A stretch of 64,000 nt of DNA from Ignavibacteria bacterium (GCA_030684555.1 JAUXVN010000128.1:1-64000), one strand, 5' to 3'; positions 9,073 through 19,036 are shown, counted from the stretch's first letter. Notes: generated from the letters alone by a model not told the origin. Translations and numbers: made by a program.

Positions 9073-11160
9073 CTATTTTGTTAAAACCATTTTATTTGTT
9101 TGAATAAAACTTCCTACTCTCAATCTATAAAAATAAACTCCGCTTGATAACTTACTTCCGTCAAACTCAACATCATACTCTCCCGGATGCTTTTCTTCGT
9201 TAACGAGTGTGGAAATTTCATTGCCAAGTATGTCGTAAATTTTTAATGTTATCAGGCGTAAAGACGGGGCACGCCCCGTCTCTACAACTGGAATGGAATA
9301 TTTAATTATTGTAATTGGATTAAATGGGTTGGGATAGTTTTGAAATAGACTAAAACCTGTAGGTAATTCTTTCTCATCAACTTTGGTTATCAATGTTGAA
9401 TTTGACCAAACACTATGTCCATAAATTCCAGAAAACAGAGTCTCATCAATAATTGCCAAAGATAATGGGTATAAATATGGCAATCCATTGTTTCTAAGTG
9501 ACCATTGGCTTCCTCTATTCTTAGACATATAAATACCATCTGGTGTTGTTCCCGCAAAAACAGTTTCTTCAAAACCGTCAATAGCAGTCACCATTTTATT
9601 TGATAGTCCTTTAAACGCCCAGGTTGAGCCGTTATTAGTAGATAAATAAATACCATATATGGCTCCTACATAAATATAGTTTCCAATTATTTTTATGGTC
9701 TGAACACTTTTAGAAGGGGTTAAGTTAATATTAGCTTCAATCCAGGAATTTCCATTATCCGAGGAAATGAAAAGGCCGTTAACTGTACCTGCATAAATGT
9801 TAAGTTCATCGCTTGCTAAAGCATTAATATAAATTGAACTTAATCCCTCATTTATCTGAAACCAATTATATCCGCCATCTGTTGATTTCCAGATACCATT
9901 CATACCAGAAGTTCCGATAAATACGTCCCCTTCTCGTATTGCTATTGATGTAATGGAAGAAGTAAAATAATTCAATTGATTCCATGTCAACCCAAAATCA
10001 GTTGAAACAAATAACTTGCTGCCTACTGAAGCAAAAAGGGAGTCGCCTTTAAATGCCATACATCCGACCGATAAAAAAGAACCAGTAATTTCCCGTGCAT
10101 TCCAAGCCACTCCCTTATCAGATGAAATGAAAATTTTTCCATCCATTCCGCCAGCTATTATTAGGTCCTCTTTTGTAATTAAAACTCCTATATTGGCGCC
10201 TAAAATATTACTATTCATCACTTCCCAATCTAACTGTGGATATTTATTAGCATGAATACCGGAAGTTAATCCGGCATAAATAGTATTATCTTTAGTTAAT
10301 AAATCATAGGTAAGCTGCCCGGAGGGATAATTGAAATTATATGAGTCCCAGCTTTCCCCTAAGTCTGTCGAAATAAACATTCCATACCAGAAAGTACCAG
10401 CAAATAAAACTGAATCTAATGCGCATAGTTTACCGGAATTGGTCGGTGTTATCGGTAAACCGGAATTACTTGAAAACCAAAGGCTATCGTTATTAGTTTT
10501 TTTAAAAACTCCATCTAAGGTATAAGCAAAAATAGTATTACCAATTATTTCGAAATCACTAATTTCTTTATTGCTTAAACCGTCGCTTCTTTCAATCCAG
10601 GAGTCTCCAAAATCTGATGAGATAAAAATTCCGTTTTCAGTCCCCGCGAAGCAGATAGAATCTTTATAAATAAAGGCTATTATATTTCGATTAGTTAATC
10701 CATTATTTATTGGATACCAGTTAAGCCCGTTATTTGATGATCTGTAAAAGCTATTGCTCATTCCAACATAAATAAAAGAATCTGCTTTTGCGAGAATACT
10801 TACAGAAGTATACGGCAGACCGTTGTTCCTGGGTTCCCAGCTTTCACCATGATTAGTTGAAACAAAAATCCCTCCTGAAATCAATCCGGTAAAGACATAA
10901 TTATCTTTCACAAGTAATGAGATAACTCCGAATTGATTTAAACCTGTATTTCGCCTTTCCCAATTTATACCGTTATTTGTTGAAACATAAACTCCCCCGG
11001 AAGATACACCTGCGTAAATTCTTTCGCCGTCAGAAACTAAAGCGCGTACACTTCCACTTTGTGGTCCATTTGTTTGAACCCATTGTGCATTAGTTAAGAT
11101 TGAAAATAAAACAACAACTGAAATAGATAAATAAAACGAATGCTTCCGTACATTTTTCAA
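9073..11160 (-). CDS. T9SS-exported Asp-box propeller protein
   Basis: Secreted protein of 695 residues. The signal peptide is followed by tandem Asp-box-like repeats (IYAG...GVYVSTNNGINWERRNTGL and variants, each 45-50 residues) that would build one or two beta-propellers. The C-terminus is a T9SS sorting domain (YPNPFNPIT, LKIYDILGNEISTLVNEEKHPGEYDVEF). The start ATG at 11160 begins MKNVRKHSFYLSISVVVLFS, a normal signal sequence. The gene is separated by 10 bases from the downstream gene and by 53 from the upstream one, consistent with a shared transcript. A 28-base palindrome at 9258-9285 is translated within the sorting-domain loop as VVETGRAPSLR. Similar propellers occur in glycosidases such as sialidases, but I see no catalytic motif. 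Confidence 0.87.
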   Translation of the reverse strand: MKNVRKHSFYLSISVVVLFSILTNAQWVQTNGPQSGSVRALVSDGERIYAGVSSGGVYVSTNNGINWERRNTGLNQFGVISLLVKDNYVFTGLISGGIFVSTNHGESWEPRNNGLPYTSVSILAKADSFIYVGMSNSFYRSSNNGLNWYPINNGLTNRNIIAFIYKDSICFAGTENGIFISSDFGDSWIERSDGLSNKEISDFEIIGNTIFAYTLDGVFKKTNNDSLWFSSNSGLPITPTNSGKLCALDSVLFAGTFWYGMFISTDLGESWDSYNFNYPSGQLTYDLLTKDNTIYAGLTSGIHANKYPQLDWEVMNSNILGANIGVLITKEDLIIAGGMDGKIFISSDKGVAWNAREITGSFLSVGCMAFKGDSLFASVGSKLFVSTDFGLTWNQLNYFTSSITSIAIREGDVFIGTSGMNGIWKSTDGGYNWFQINEGLSSIYINALASDELNIYAGTVNGLFISSDNGNSWIEANINLTPSKSVQTIKIIGNYIYVGAIYGIYLSTNNGSTWAFKGLSNKMVTAIDGFEETVFAGTTPDGIYMSKNRGSQWSLRNNGLPYLYPLSLAIIDETLFSGIYGHSVWSNSTLITKVDEKELPTGFSLFQNYPNPFNPITIIKYSIPVVETGRAPSLRLITLKIYDILGNEISTLVNEEKHPGEYDVEFDGSKLSSGVYFYRLRVGSFIQTNKMVLTK
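9258..9285. repeat. 28-base palindrome inside a T9SS gene (GTA..CGGGGC core), copy 1
   Basis: An inverted repeat centred on GACGGGGCACGCCCCGTC with GTAA and CTAC at its ends. It lies in frame in the sorting-domain loop of the surrounding gene. A second copy with GTAG and CTAC ends stands at 20659-20686 in the equivalent loop of another T9SS gene. Confidence 0.85.
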
Positions 11161-11213
11161 ATTATGCCCCTGTGTTAATTATTAAAATAAATTACTTTCT
11201 TTATAATTCTCTT

Positions 11214-13271
11214 TTACCTCATTAAAATCATTTTGTTTGTCTGAATAAAACTTCCTGCTCTCAATTGATAAAAATATACTCCGCTTGATAACTTGCTTCC
11301 GTCAAACTCAACCTCATACTCTCCCGGATGTTTTTCTTCGTTTACGAGTGTGGCTACTTCATTTCCTAGAATATCGTAAACCTTCAATGTTACAAATCCG
11401 AAATTCGCAATTCGAAATTTGAAATTGGTTATTGGGTTGAATGGGTTGGGATAGTTTGGGTAAAGAGCAAAACTATTAATGGGAATATGCACTCTATTAG
11501 TTACGGATACTGTACTTGTACTACGATAAATGCCTTGAACTGTATTTATATACAGGTAATTATTGTCGCTTACAAAAATGCTTCGAATATAAGATAGCGA
11601 TTCACCAAACTGATGCCATGTATTTCCTTTATCAGTAGACCTAAGTATTCTATTATATTCTGCCGTGTAAATATTATTTTGGCTATCGAATTCTAATCCT
11701 TCAATAATTTGCCCGGAATATATGATTCTTGTCCATGTATTGCCAAAATCATCGGATGTGAAAATACTGAATAGGGTTCTTAAGTATAATTTATTATCAT
11801 TATCTGTTTTTAGCTCAATTATTGAGAAATCATTTAGGCCTGATGCATTAATTAAATACCAGTTTAATCCAAAGTCGTTGGATCTATAAATTCCTATTCC
11901 AGGTACTCCGGCAAACAGTTGTTTATTGTTGTTTAAAGCAAGAGTGACTGGTTCAAGATTACCTGTTTCCAGCTTTGGCCATTCAAATACTGTGGTATCT
12001 AATTGACCTCTATAAATTCCTCCATAAGTAGTATCACTATTTTTCCTGGCAGCAGCAAAAAAATAATTTGAATCTTTTTCGTAAACGATAGATAAAACTT
12101 CTCCTGCTTCATCTAAACTCCATAAACTTATTTTTTTATTTTCAATTGCGGCTATCTGCTTAAACCCTCTCACAAACACAATATTATTTGCATAGGTTAA
12201 ACCTAAAGAGAGAGGAGGGAGGTATTGATATATTAAAGGTCTCCATAGTTCTCCATCATTCAAAGAATGAAACAAATCTCCTGATAAAACATAAAGGTCT
12301 CCAGATTGATTTTGTACTATATCTTTTATATTTATCGGAGTTATTTGTATTGAATGTAAAGAGGAATCTAAAATTTCTGCACGGGCAAATTCAAAGCTGG
12401 AACCAATTAGCAAGGTATTAGCAAAAAGTAAAACAATATTTGGTAATCTAACCTCGCTATTAAAAATCGCTTTCCAATCATGGCCTCTATTTGTTGTTTT
12501 ATAAATTGTGCCTGTACCCTTAGCCACATAAAGATTATTATTTTTATCTTCTATTAAACATCTATTGTAATCATTTATTGGAATTCCATTAGATGCATTT
12601 TCCCAATTTTCACCCCCATTAGTAGATCTGTATATTCCATGTTGTGTAGTTGTGAATAATTCATCGTTCATCGTACAAATGATATCGCGGATGTAATTAT
12701 TTGATAAGCCTTCGTTTTTCATTGCCCATGAATTCCCACTATCCGTCGATTTAAAGATACCTTTATTAGTACCTATATAAATATTATTTAGATTATCCAA
12801 TGCTATAGATAAAATTGATTGTATGGAATCAGGTTGGTTTAAATGAAATTCCCAGCTAGTTCCACCATTTGTTGTTCTTACCATTCCGCTATCAACAGTA
12901 ATAGCGTAAAAATGTAGTTGAGGACTCACTGCAACTGAATAAACATCCGTATCTATATATTTTGAATGTATAATCAAACCATTATCATCAACTATCATTA
13001 AATAATCTCTGCAGCCTATATACATTTTTCCATCACTTCCCATTTTCATATCCCGGTAGAAAAGAGCGGCCCCGGTATCATAAATTAAACTCCAATTTTT
13101 ACCACCATCAGCAGATTTAACTAACCCCTCAAAATTAATTGCTGCAAACAAATTATTATTTTGCCCGATAGCACCACATGCAACCCAATCTTTTGAAGGA
13201 CCCTTCACTTTTTCCCAAACCACTTGTGCATGTAGAGTAAATGATAATATTATAAATAATAAAACCAACAT
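11214..13271 (-). CDS. T9SS-exported Asp-box propeller protein
   Basis: Secreted protein of 685 residues with a short signal peptide (MLVLLFIILSFTLHAQ). It has repeated Asp-box blades (GIFKSTDSGNSWAMKNEGL, GIYRSTNGGENW, TIYKTTNRGHDW) and ends in a T9SS sorting domain (YPNPFNPIT ... LKVYDILGNEVATLVNEEKHPGEYEVEF). It is related to the neighbour at 9073-11160 in plan but diverged in sequence. In the sorting-domain loop a tract at 11393-11428 made of repeated AATTCG/AAATTT words encodes FKFRIANFGF. The stop of the upstream gene is only 3 bases before this start, so it is co-transcribed and perhaps translationally coupled. Function is unknown beyond surface export. Confidence 0.87.
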   Translation of the reverse strand: MLVLLFIILSFTLHAQVVWEKVKGPSKDWVACGAIGQNNNLFAAINFEGLVKSADGGKNWSLIYDTGAALFYRDMKMGSDGKMYIGCRDYLMIVDDNGLIIHSKYIDTDVYSVAVSPQLHFYAITVDSGMVRTTNGGTSWEFHLNQPDSIQSILSIALDNLNNIYIGTNKGIFKSTDSGNSWAMKNEGLSNNYIRDIICTMNDELFTTTQHGIYRSTNGGENWENASNGIPINDYNRCLIEDKNNNLYVAKGTGTIYKTTNRGHDWKAIFNSEVRLPNIVLLFANTLLIGSSFEFARAEILDSSLHSIQITPINIKDIVQNQSGDLYVLSGDLFHSLNDGELWRPLIYQYLPPLSLGLTYANNIVFVRGFKQIAAIENKKISLWSLDEAGEVLSIVYEKDSNYFFAAARKNSDTTYGGIYRGQLDTTVFEWPKLETGNLEPVTLALNNNKQLFAGVPGIGIYRSNDFGLNWYLINASGLNDFSIIELKTDNDNKLYLRTLFSIFTSDDFGNTWTRIIYSGQIIEGLEFDSQNNIYTAEYNRILRSTDKGNTWHQFGESLSYIRSIFVSDNNYLYINTVQGIYRSTSTVSVTNRVHIPINSFALYPNYPNPFNPITNFKFRIANFGFVTLKVYDILGNEVATLVNEEKHPGEYEVEFDGSKLSSGVYFYQLRAGSFIQTNKMILMR

Positions 13272-13274
13272 TTC

Positions 13275-14999
13275 TCACCTCATTAATATCATTTTATTTG
13301 TTTGAATAAATGAACCAGTCTTCAACTGATAAAAGTAAACACCGCTTGAAAGTTTGCTTCCATCAAACTCAACCTCATACTCTCCCGGCTGCTTTTCTTC
13401 GTTTACGAGTGTGGTAACTTCATTTCCAAGTATGTCGTACACTTTTAAGAAAACCCTCACCCGTCCTTCGGACACCCTCTCCCAAAGGGCGAGGGAAGGA
13501 ATGGAGTATTTAATTATTGTTGTTGGGTTAAATGGGTTTGGATAGTTTTGATAAAGTGCAAATTCAACGGGCAAGGCAATTTCAACTTCAATTTCGGTTG
13601 AGTATTCAAAACTGCCGTCAAAATCAATTTGTTTTAAACGATAGATGTATTTACCGGCTGATACGTTCTCATCATTGAATGAATAAGTGTTTAATTGTGT
13701 TGAAGTGCCATTGCCATTCACAAAACCAATCGTTTCAAAATTCTTTATTTTTAAATTTGAATTTTTAATTGAACGCTCTACTTCAAATCCTTTGTTGTTG
13801 GTTTCGGATGCAGTCATCCAGTTTAATCTTACATTGTTATTTTTGATACCGGCAGAAAAATTTTTAAGTTCTACGGGAACCACTGATGGGACATAAGCTG
13901 TTGCTTCATTACTCCAATTACTGCCCATCCCTGGAGGACCGTAAATAATCTGAATTCTATATGTATAATTTTTTTTCAACTGAATAGATGTATCTAAATA
14001 GCTTAATGTATTAAATGGAACATCAGTGAGTAAAGAATAATTGTTAGTGGAAATTGGAATTCCCTCTTTTCTTTCAATCCGGTAGTTACAAGGGCTCGGA
14101 GAACTGCCCGCATCCCAACTTAAATTTACTCGTAATGCGGATGTATCTGCTTTTGCTTTTACTCTTTTTGGAGGAAGCGGCCCGCCTAACGGCAACATCA
14201 GTCTCACATCATCAATGTACCAGCCATTTAAATTATTTGTATTGCCTTCAAAGTAAAATCCAATTTGCAAGTAGGTTTCATTTGGTAGTGGAAAATTTGC
14301 CATGCCGCTTATATTGCCGGAAGGGCTTGTTTCCCAGAGTTTTGTCCATGTAATCCCATCATCATTTGTGTACGCACATCCTATAGTTGATCCGGAAGCG
14401 CCATCAAAATAATAATTAAAACGTATCCCGGAGTAGACATCAGTTGCAAGAACTGTTTTATGAATTATTCTTGATATACCGTTAGAAGCCGGAATGTTGT
14501 CAAACTTTAGTTCCGGTGGTTGAGTGCCGGCAAAGGATGTGTTAGAAATTTTCCAATTGTTTATACCGTTAGGACCTAAAACCTCCCAATCATTAAGATT
14601 GGGAAAATACTCTTCTATATAACCGTTCAAAGCATAACTTCTAAAAAACCAAACATCACCCGGATTGTTTCCTGTTGAATCAAATTCAACAACACGCCAA
14701 TAATATTTTTTACCCGGTGAAAGAAGTTCTGCTATGGATACTGAATCAAATACTGTTGCGGGAAAGCCGCTTTGAACTTTAACCGAAGGATCAAGATTAT
14801 AGACTAATGAAGAATCGCTGCTTAAGTAAACTTCATTGTAAGAGATATCTGATGGATTATCCCAGTAAAGATTGCCGTATGATATTCCTCTGGCTCCTTG
14901 ACCGGTCATAGGATGTATTGCTTTTTGAGGCTGCGAAAAAGTCTCAAGAAAGATAAATCCGTTTAATGCAATTATTAAAATAATAGATAACTTTTTCAT
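13275..14999 (-). CDS. T9SS-exported protein with fibronectin type III-like domains (paralogue)
   Basis: Secreted protein of 574 residues, paralogous to the product of 7317-9062. It has a signal peptide, an immunoglobulin-like start containing the shared PMTGQGARGI motif, a jelly-roll domain with WKISNTSFAGTQPPELKF (about 140-260), a fibronectin type III domain, the ERS...ETIGFVNGNG domain and a T9SS sorting domain (YPNPFNPTT). The two paralogues share the in-frame repeat tracts at the same places (13738-13770 and 13454-13500), so these insertions predate the gene duplication or were homogenised afterwards. It lies 3 bases from both flanking genes. An adhesin or matrix role is plausible but not shown. 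Confidence 0.87.
   Translation of the reverse strand: MKKLSIILIIALNGFIFLETFSQPQKAIHPMTGQGARGISYGNLYWDNPSDISYNEVYLSSDSSLVYNLDPSVKVQSGFPATVFDSVSIAELLSPGKKYYWRVVEFDSTGNNPGDVWFFRSYALNGYIEEYFPNLNDWEVLGPNGINNWKISNTSFAGTQPPELKFDNIPASNGISRIIHKTVLATDVYSGIRFNYYFDGASGSTIGCAYTNDDGITWTKLWETSPSGNISGMANFPLPNETYLQIGFYFEGNTNNLNGWYIDDVRLMLPLGGPLPPKRVKAKADTSALRVNLSWDAGSSPSPCNYRIERKEGIPISTNNYSLLTDVPFNTLSYLDTSIQLKKNYTYRIQIIYGPPGMGSNWSNEATAYVPSVVPVELKNFSAGIKNNNVRLNWMTASETNNKGFEVERSIKNSNLKIKNFETIGFVNGNGTSTQLNTYSFNDENVSAGKYIYRLKQIDFDGSFEYSTEIEVEIALPVEFALYQNYPNPFNPTTIIKYSIPSLALWERVSEGRVRVFLKVYDILGNEVTTLVNEEKQPGEYEVEFDGSKLSSGVYFYQLKTGSFIQTNKMILMR
13454..13500. repeat. Palindromic CCCTCACCC/GGGCGAGGG element inside a T9SS gene, copy 2
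   Basis: Nearly identical to 7496-7541 and in the same sorting-domain loop of the paralogous gene. It is read in frame as SLALWERVSEGRVRV. Confidence 0.8.
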
Positions 15000-15002
15000 A
15001 CT

Positions 15003-17114
15003 TCACCTCATTAAAACCATTTTATTTGTTTGAATAGAACTTCCTGCTCTCAATTTATAAAAATAAACTCCGCTTGATAACTTGCTTCCGTCAAACTCAA
15101 CCTCATATTCTCCCGGAGGTTTTTCTTCGTTTACGAGTGTGCTAATTTCATTGCCGAGAACATCATAAATAGTAAGTTTAACATCACCGAACGCTGAAAG
15201 CTGATAACTGATAACTGTTGAGGGGTTAAATGGGTTGGGATAGTTTTGATAAAGTTGAAAAGTAGTTGGTTTAATTTCACTATCATCATTAACATCAACC
15301 GGTCGGTTAAAAAATGAAATGACTTTTTCGAGTAATAGATTCCTTTTTGATTCCGGATAAATTGTTTCGAACGGAAATCCCATACAAACAACTTTACCGG
15401 GTGTGACTCCTCCCGAAAACAAACCTTCAAAACTTACTCCGGCAAACTGGTTCGTGACGTTAGAATATTTTAACGAATTGACTCCCCCGTTAATTCCGTT
15501 AATGACATCAGGATATCGCACATTAATTGTTCCTTGACTTCCATTATCAAAATTAAAAATTCCTAAACCGTCAAAAATAGTTCCGCTAATAGATTCAACT
15601 TGATAATAAACTCCTGCTTGTCCGTTAGGAGCATCATTCACATATTGTGATTTCAAATAATTATAAATAAAATCTTTATCTGTAGTTGAACCTTTATAAT
15701 CAAGGTCCCAAGCAATTTCCGCACCGGAGACGAATAACTTTCCACCGTTTCTCAAAAATACTTTTATCGATTCTTGTTCTGCAGAGTTGAACGTTTCATC
15801 TGCTGTACTTTCATCACCAAGTATGTAATCAACTATCTGATAATTCTCAAGTGAAACTAATCCTTGCAAAATTGCTTCATTAGCTGCTGAAGAAAAAGAA
15901 TATCCATTATTAAAAAATGCTTTTCCATGCTGCCGAATAAAATTATTTGTGTTTCCTGAAGAACCTCTATCAAATCCATTTACGATTAGAACTGCATGGG
16001 GATTTTGTGAAGGAACTGCGGCTAAAACTTCTGCAAAAAGTGAATAACCGGAACTGCTAAATGCCTGAAGTCTAAAAAAAAAGATTGAATCGTTAGGAAG
16101 ATTATTTACTTCGATATTACCCGTGAATTCATCTGTTGAATCATCAAAATAAATTCCGTCTGTTCCGTAAAAAGCTTTGAATGTTTTTCCGGTTGTAGGT
16201 GAGGCAAAAATTTTAAGGCTGTTAGAACCATTCCAAAAAATACCAAAAGATTTCGGTGTGGGAGTTACATTTCCGGAAAGTGTGTAATAAGGTTTTGTGA
16301 TAATTCCTTCATCACTTACTAATACTGAAAGCACCGGATCGGATAAAAGTAAAGAGAAAGATTTTGTAATACCATTTACTAAAACTGAATCGAGAATGAG
16401 ACGAATTCCATGACTATAATCAGCATATGATTCACCGTGACCGTTATAAACGGGTTGAATCGGCTGCCCATTTAATTGATGCCAGCCATAAATTACAACC
16501 GGTTTAGGTGTGTTAGGATTTAGGTTTTGATAAATTCTGTTTGAAATTATTACATCTTTTTTTGTTCCGCCTACAATTGTTCCTAACGGATATTGGTTTA
16601 ACAGAGGAAACCGAATCGATTTTACAGAATCATTATGCTGGGCAAAAACCGGTACAGTTGTCATTTGTGCTGTCGGGGGAATCGGTTGAGGAGGCAATTT
16701 ACAAGGAGCTGATAAATATATTTGATCAACCATCTTTTTTGTAGGCATTGTACAATTAAGTGAATTTGCAATTCGCTGAGCAAGAAGCGGCGTCATTGGA
16801 ATTAAAAAGTAATCGGAATCAGAACCAACTGAAAGATAATCAGGTACAACAAAGTAGTTTACTTCATAATTATTTCCACTAATGGTAGCAGATGATGTAA
16901 CCTGTTTTAATAATCTCATAAAATCAGGAATGTTTCCACTCATAATTTGTGAATAAATCTCTTCTTCCCTCTGTTCAAGCGGCATATTCCAAATTAGATT
17001 TGCAAAGACAGTTCCCGATAGAGCATTTTGTTGGCGTGGAGGAAGTTGTAAAGTTTGTGTGTAGTTTAATTCACTGAAAAGTAAAATAGGTAATAAAAGA
17101 AATATTTTTTTCAT
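15003..17114 (-). CDS. T9SS-exported protein with a xanthan-lyase/ThuA-like domain
   Basis: Secreted protein of 703 residues and the first gene of the six-gene cluster. A signal peptide (MKKIFLLLPILLFSELNYTQ) is followed by a conserved N-terminal region (about 30-180) containing the string FVVPDYLSVGSDSDYFLIPMT, which I associate with secreted Bacteroidota proteins of unknown function. A fibronectin-like part follows at about 275-370. The glutamine-amidotransferase-like fold begins near 375 (AVLIVNGFDRGSS, VDYILGDES, VFLRNGGKLFVSGAEIAWDL), as seen next to xanthan-lyase/golvesin-type modules. The C-terminus is a T9SS sorting domain (YPNPFNPST). The loop tract at 15192-15220 is built from CTGATAACTGATAACTG. 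Catalysis is uncertain because I do not see a complete Cys/His triad. Confidence 0.82.
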   Translation of the reverse strand: MKKIFLLLPILLFSELNYTQTLQLPPRQQNALSGTVFANLIWNMPLEQREEEIYSQIMSGNIPDFMRLLKQVTSSATISGNNYEVNYFVVPDYLSVGSDSDYFLIPMTPLLAQRIANSLNCTMPTKKMVDQIYLSAPCKLPPQPIPPTAQMTTVPVFAQHNDSVKSIRFPLLNQYPLGTIVGGTKKDVIISNRIYQNLNPNTPKPVVIYGWHQLNGQPIQPVYNGHGESYADYSHGIRLILDSVLVNGITKSFSLLLSDPVLSVLVSDEGIITKPYYTLSGNVTPTPKSFGIFWNGSNSLKIFASPTTGKTFKAFYGTDGIYFDDSTDEFTGNIEVNNLPNDSIFFFRLQAFSSSGYSLFAEVLAAVPSQNPHAVLIVNGFDRGSSGNTNNFIRQHGKAFFNNGYSFSSAANEAILQGLVSLENYQIVDYILGDESTADETFNSAEQESIKVFLRNGGKLFVSGAEIAWDLDYKGSTTDKDFIYNYLKSQYVNDAPNGQAGVYYQVESISGTIFDGLGIFNFDNGSQGTINVRYPDVINGINGGVNSLKYSNVTNQFAGVSFEGLFSGGVTPGKVVCMGFPFETIYPESKRNLLLEKVISFFNRPVDVNDDSEIKPTTFQLYQNYPNPFNPSTVISYQLSAFGDVKLTIYDVLGNEISTLVNEEKPPGEYEVEFDGSKLSSGVYFYKLRAGSSIQTNKMVLMR

Positions 17115-17211
17115 TGATAAACTTCAAATTTGATAAAAGTAATCTTTTCTTGGTCTAAAATTACTCTTTATTGATTAAAAATCAACCATTACAATAGTGA
17201 ATTCACCCGAC

Positions 17212-17236
17212 GCATTGCGCCAAAAATAATGTCACC
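17212..17236. repeat. Degenerate second copy of the IS left end
   Basis: The segment GACGCATTGCGCCAAAAATA with the following ATGTCACCC resembles the true IS terminus about 46 bases further on (GACGTTGCGCCATAATATAG then GTAACCC). It may be a leftover end from an earlier insertion of the same or a related element. Confidence 0.45.
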
Positions 17237-17257
17237 CAAGGGAATTGGGAAAAAGGA

Positions 17258-18686
17258 CGTTGCGCCATAATATAGGTAACCCAAATAATTGAGGTTATCC
17301 ATGAGCGGAAAAGCTAAAAGAGAGTATTTAGAAGAAATCAAGAAACGGTATTTCACCTCTACGAAATTGGAAAAGGGACAAATTCTCGATGAGTTCTGTA
17401 CGAACTGTTCCTACAACAGAAAATATGCAATCAGATTAATCCGCAAGAAAGAATCATCGAAGCCAAAGAAAAGAGCTGGAAGACCAAATGTTTATTATAA
17501 GGAATCAATCATAAGATTTCTCAGAGATCTTTGGGTTGCAACCAATCTTGTGTGTTCCCAAAGACTTAAAGAAACTATCGCTTTTTGGCTGCCTTATTAT
17601 GCGCTTCATTATAAAAATCATCTCTCTGAAGATGATAGAGAAAAACTTCTCCGCATTTCTCCACGTACGATTGATCGCCTGCTCAAAAGAAGTAAATCCA
17701 AGCATAAGAAACTTGGGCTTTCAACAACAAAGCCAGGTTCTCTGCTAAAGAAACATATCCCGATAAAAGTAGATCAATGGGATGAGTTCCGTCCCGGATT
17801 TCTTGAAGCTGATACCGTTGCTCATTGTGGAACTTCTGTCGCCGGACAATTTGTCTATACGCTGGATGTCGTTGATATTGCAACAGGCTGGACAGAACAG
17901 AGAGCGGTTTGGGGAAAGGGACAACAAGGTGTCTTTACTGCTCTGAAAAGCATTGTTGAGCAACTCCCATTCAAGATACTTGGCTTTGATTCTGATAACG
18001 GTTCTGAATTCCTTAACTGGAATCTTCTTGAGTATTTCACAAACAGAAAAAATCCCGTCCAATACACCCGCTCCAGAGAATACCGTAAGAACGATAATGC
18101 ACATATTGAGGAAAAGAATTGGACGCATGTCAGGCAGTATCTTGGCTATCTAAGATTTGAAAACATTAACATTGTTCCATTGATGAACAATCTTTATCTG
18201 AACGAATGGAGACTTTTCTTAAACTTTTTTATTCCCTCTTTTAAGCTCATCAGCAAAGAAAGAGTTGGTTCAAAGATCACTAAGAAATTTGATCCACCGA
18301 AGACTCCTTATCAACGTCTTATGGAATCAACTTATATCAAACCAAAAATTAAGAAACAACTCACAAATACTTTTGCCTCGTTGGACCCTTTCAAGCTGCA
18401 AAACATTGTCAAAACCAAAATCATTGAAATCCTCCACCTTGCCTCTGGATAAATTGCTTCTGCTTTTTGCTGCTTCTCTTTCATGCTTCTTGATGCTTCT
18501 CTGTCGAGCTTCTTGGATTACCCACTTCAAGGACTTATCCACTTATTAACAAAGAAAGAAAAAAAGTAGCAAAAAAAGAAAGAAACCATTATTATTACTA
18601 TTATTTTTTACTTTAACAGGTTTTGAACACAGTTATTAACATATTTTATTCTTTACAATTTCGGTTACCTTTTATTATGGCGCAAC
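17258..18686 (+). mobile_element. Insertion sequence with DDE transposase
   Basis: The terminal inverted repeats are GTTGCGCCATAATATAGG (from 17259, ending near 17281) and its near complement ending at 18686 (GGTTACC...TTATTATGGCGCAAC). They differ by a few bases over about 23 positions. One transposase gene fills the interior. No clear target-site duplication is visible: the outer bases are GGAC on the left and ACGC on the right. The element inserted between the start of the T9SS operon (17114) and a repeat-rich region. The family looks like the ISNCY/integrase-core group. Confidence 0.82.
17301..18452 (+). CDS. IS transposase, integrase-core (rve) DDE type
   Basis: Transposase of 383 residues starting at ATG 17301, with GAGG 8 bases upstream; a TTG four codons earlier is less likely. 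The N-terminal helix-turn-helix region contains EFCTNCSYNRKYAIRLIRK. The catalytic core starts near residue 160 with FRPGFLEADTVAHCG (first Asp), continues with GFDSDNGSEF (second Asp) and ends with NDNAHIEEKNW (Glu), the DDE triad of the RNase H-like fold. The reading frame is intact and the element has both termini, so it may be active. The gene is on the opposite strand from the T9SS cluster and would not be read from its promoter. Confidence 0.9.
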   Translation: MSGKAKREYLEEIKKRYFTSTKLEKGQILDEFCTNCSYNRKYAIRLIRKKESSKPKKRAGRPNVYYKESIIRFLRDLWVATNLVCSQRLKETIAFWLPYYALHYKNHLSEDDREKLLRISPRTIDRLLKRSKSKHKKLGLSTTKPGSLLKKHIPIKVDQWDEFRPGFLEADTVAHCGTSVAGQFVYTLDVVDIATGWTEQRAVWGKGQQGVFTALKSIVEQLPFKILGFDSDNGSEFLNWNLLEYFTNRKNPVQYTRSREYRKNDNAHIEEKNWTHVRQYLGYLRFENINIVPLMNNLYLNEWRLFLNFFIPSFKLISKERVGSKITKKFDPPKTPYQRLMESTYIKPKIKKQLTNTFASLDPFKLQNIVKTKIIEILHLASG

Positions 18687-18950
18687 ACGCGACAATAATT
18701 AAAGAAAAAAATAATTCTGTGTTACACAATTGTAGAAACGGGACAACCCGCTGAATCGGGACAAGTTACCTCGCCACTAAGGTAATCCCACTTCATAAGA
18801 ATAAAACCTCTCCTCCCGTTGGGATTAAGAATTTTTTAAGTACGAATAATATTATCTCATCATAAATGTCCTCTACTTTTCTTTGCCCCGAAAGGGTTCG
18901 GGATAAACTCCAGAAAAGTAAAAGCAAATTTTTTAGGTGCGGTAAAAATA

Positions 18951-18978
18951 AAAAGACGCAGTTGAAACTGCGTCTTTT
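18951..18978 (-). terminator. Rho-independent terminator (orphaned)
   Basis: The stem AAAAGACGCAGTT pairs with AACTGCGTCTTTT, and on the minus strand it is followed by a T-run. It is the same hairpin as at 31095-31122, where it ends a complete T9SS gene. Here only the last codons of such a gene remain upstream of it, at 19001-19036. Confidence 0.75.
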
Positions 18979-19000
18979 ATAAATATTAGATGATTTTTTT

Positions 19001-19036
19001 TTACTTCATCAAAACAAATTTCTTTGTTGAGTTGAA
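19001..19036 (-). pseudogene. Remnant 3' end of a T9SS sorting-domain gene
   Basis: On the minus strand these bases read STKKFVLMK and a TAA stop, exactly the C-terminus of the T9SS protein encoded at 31145-33748. Upstream (beyond 19036) the similarity stops and no reading frame continues. The gene body has been deleted and the terminator kept. Confidence 0.6.
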
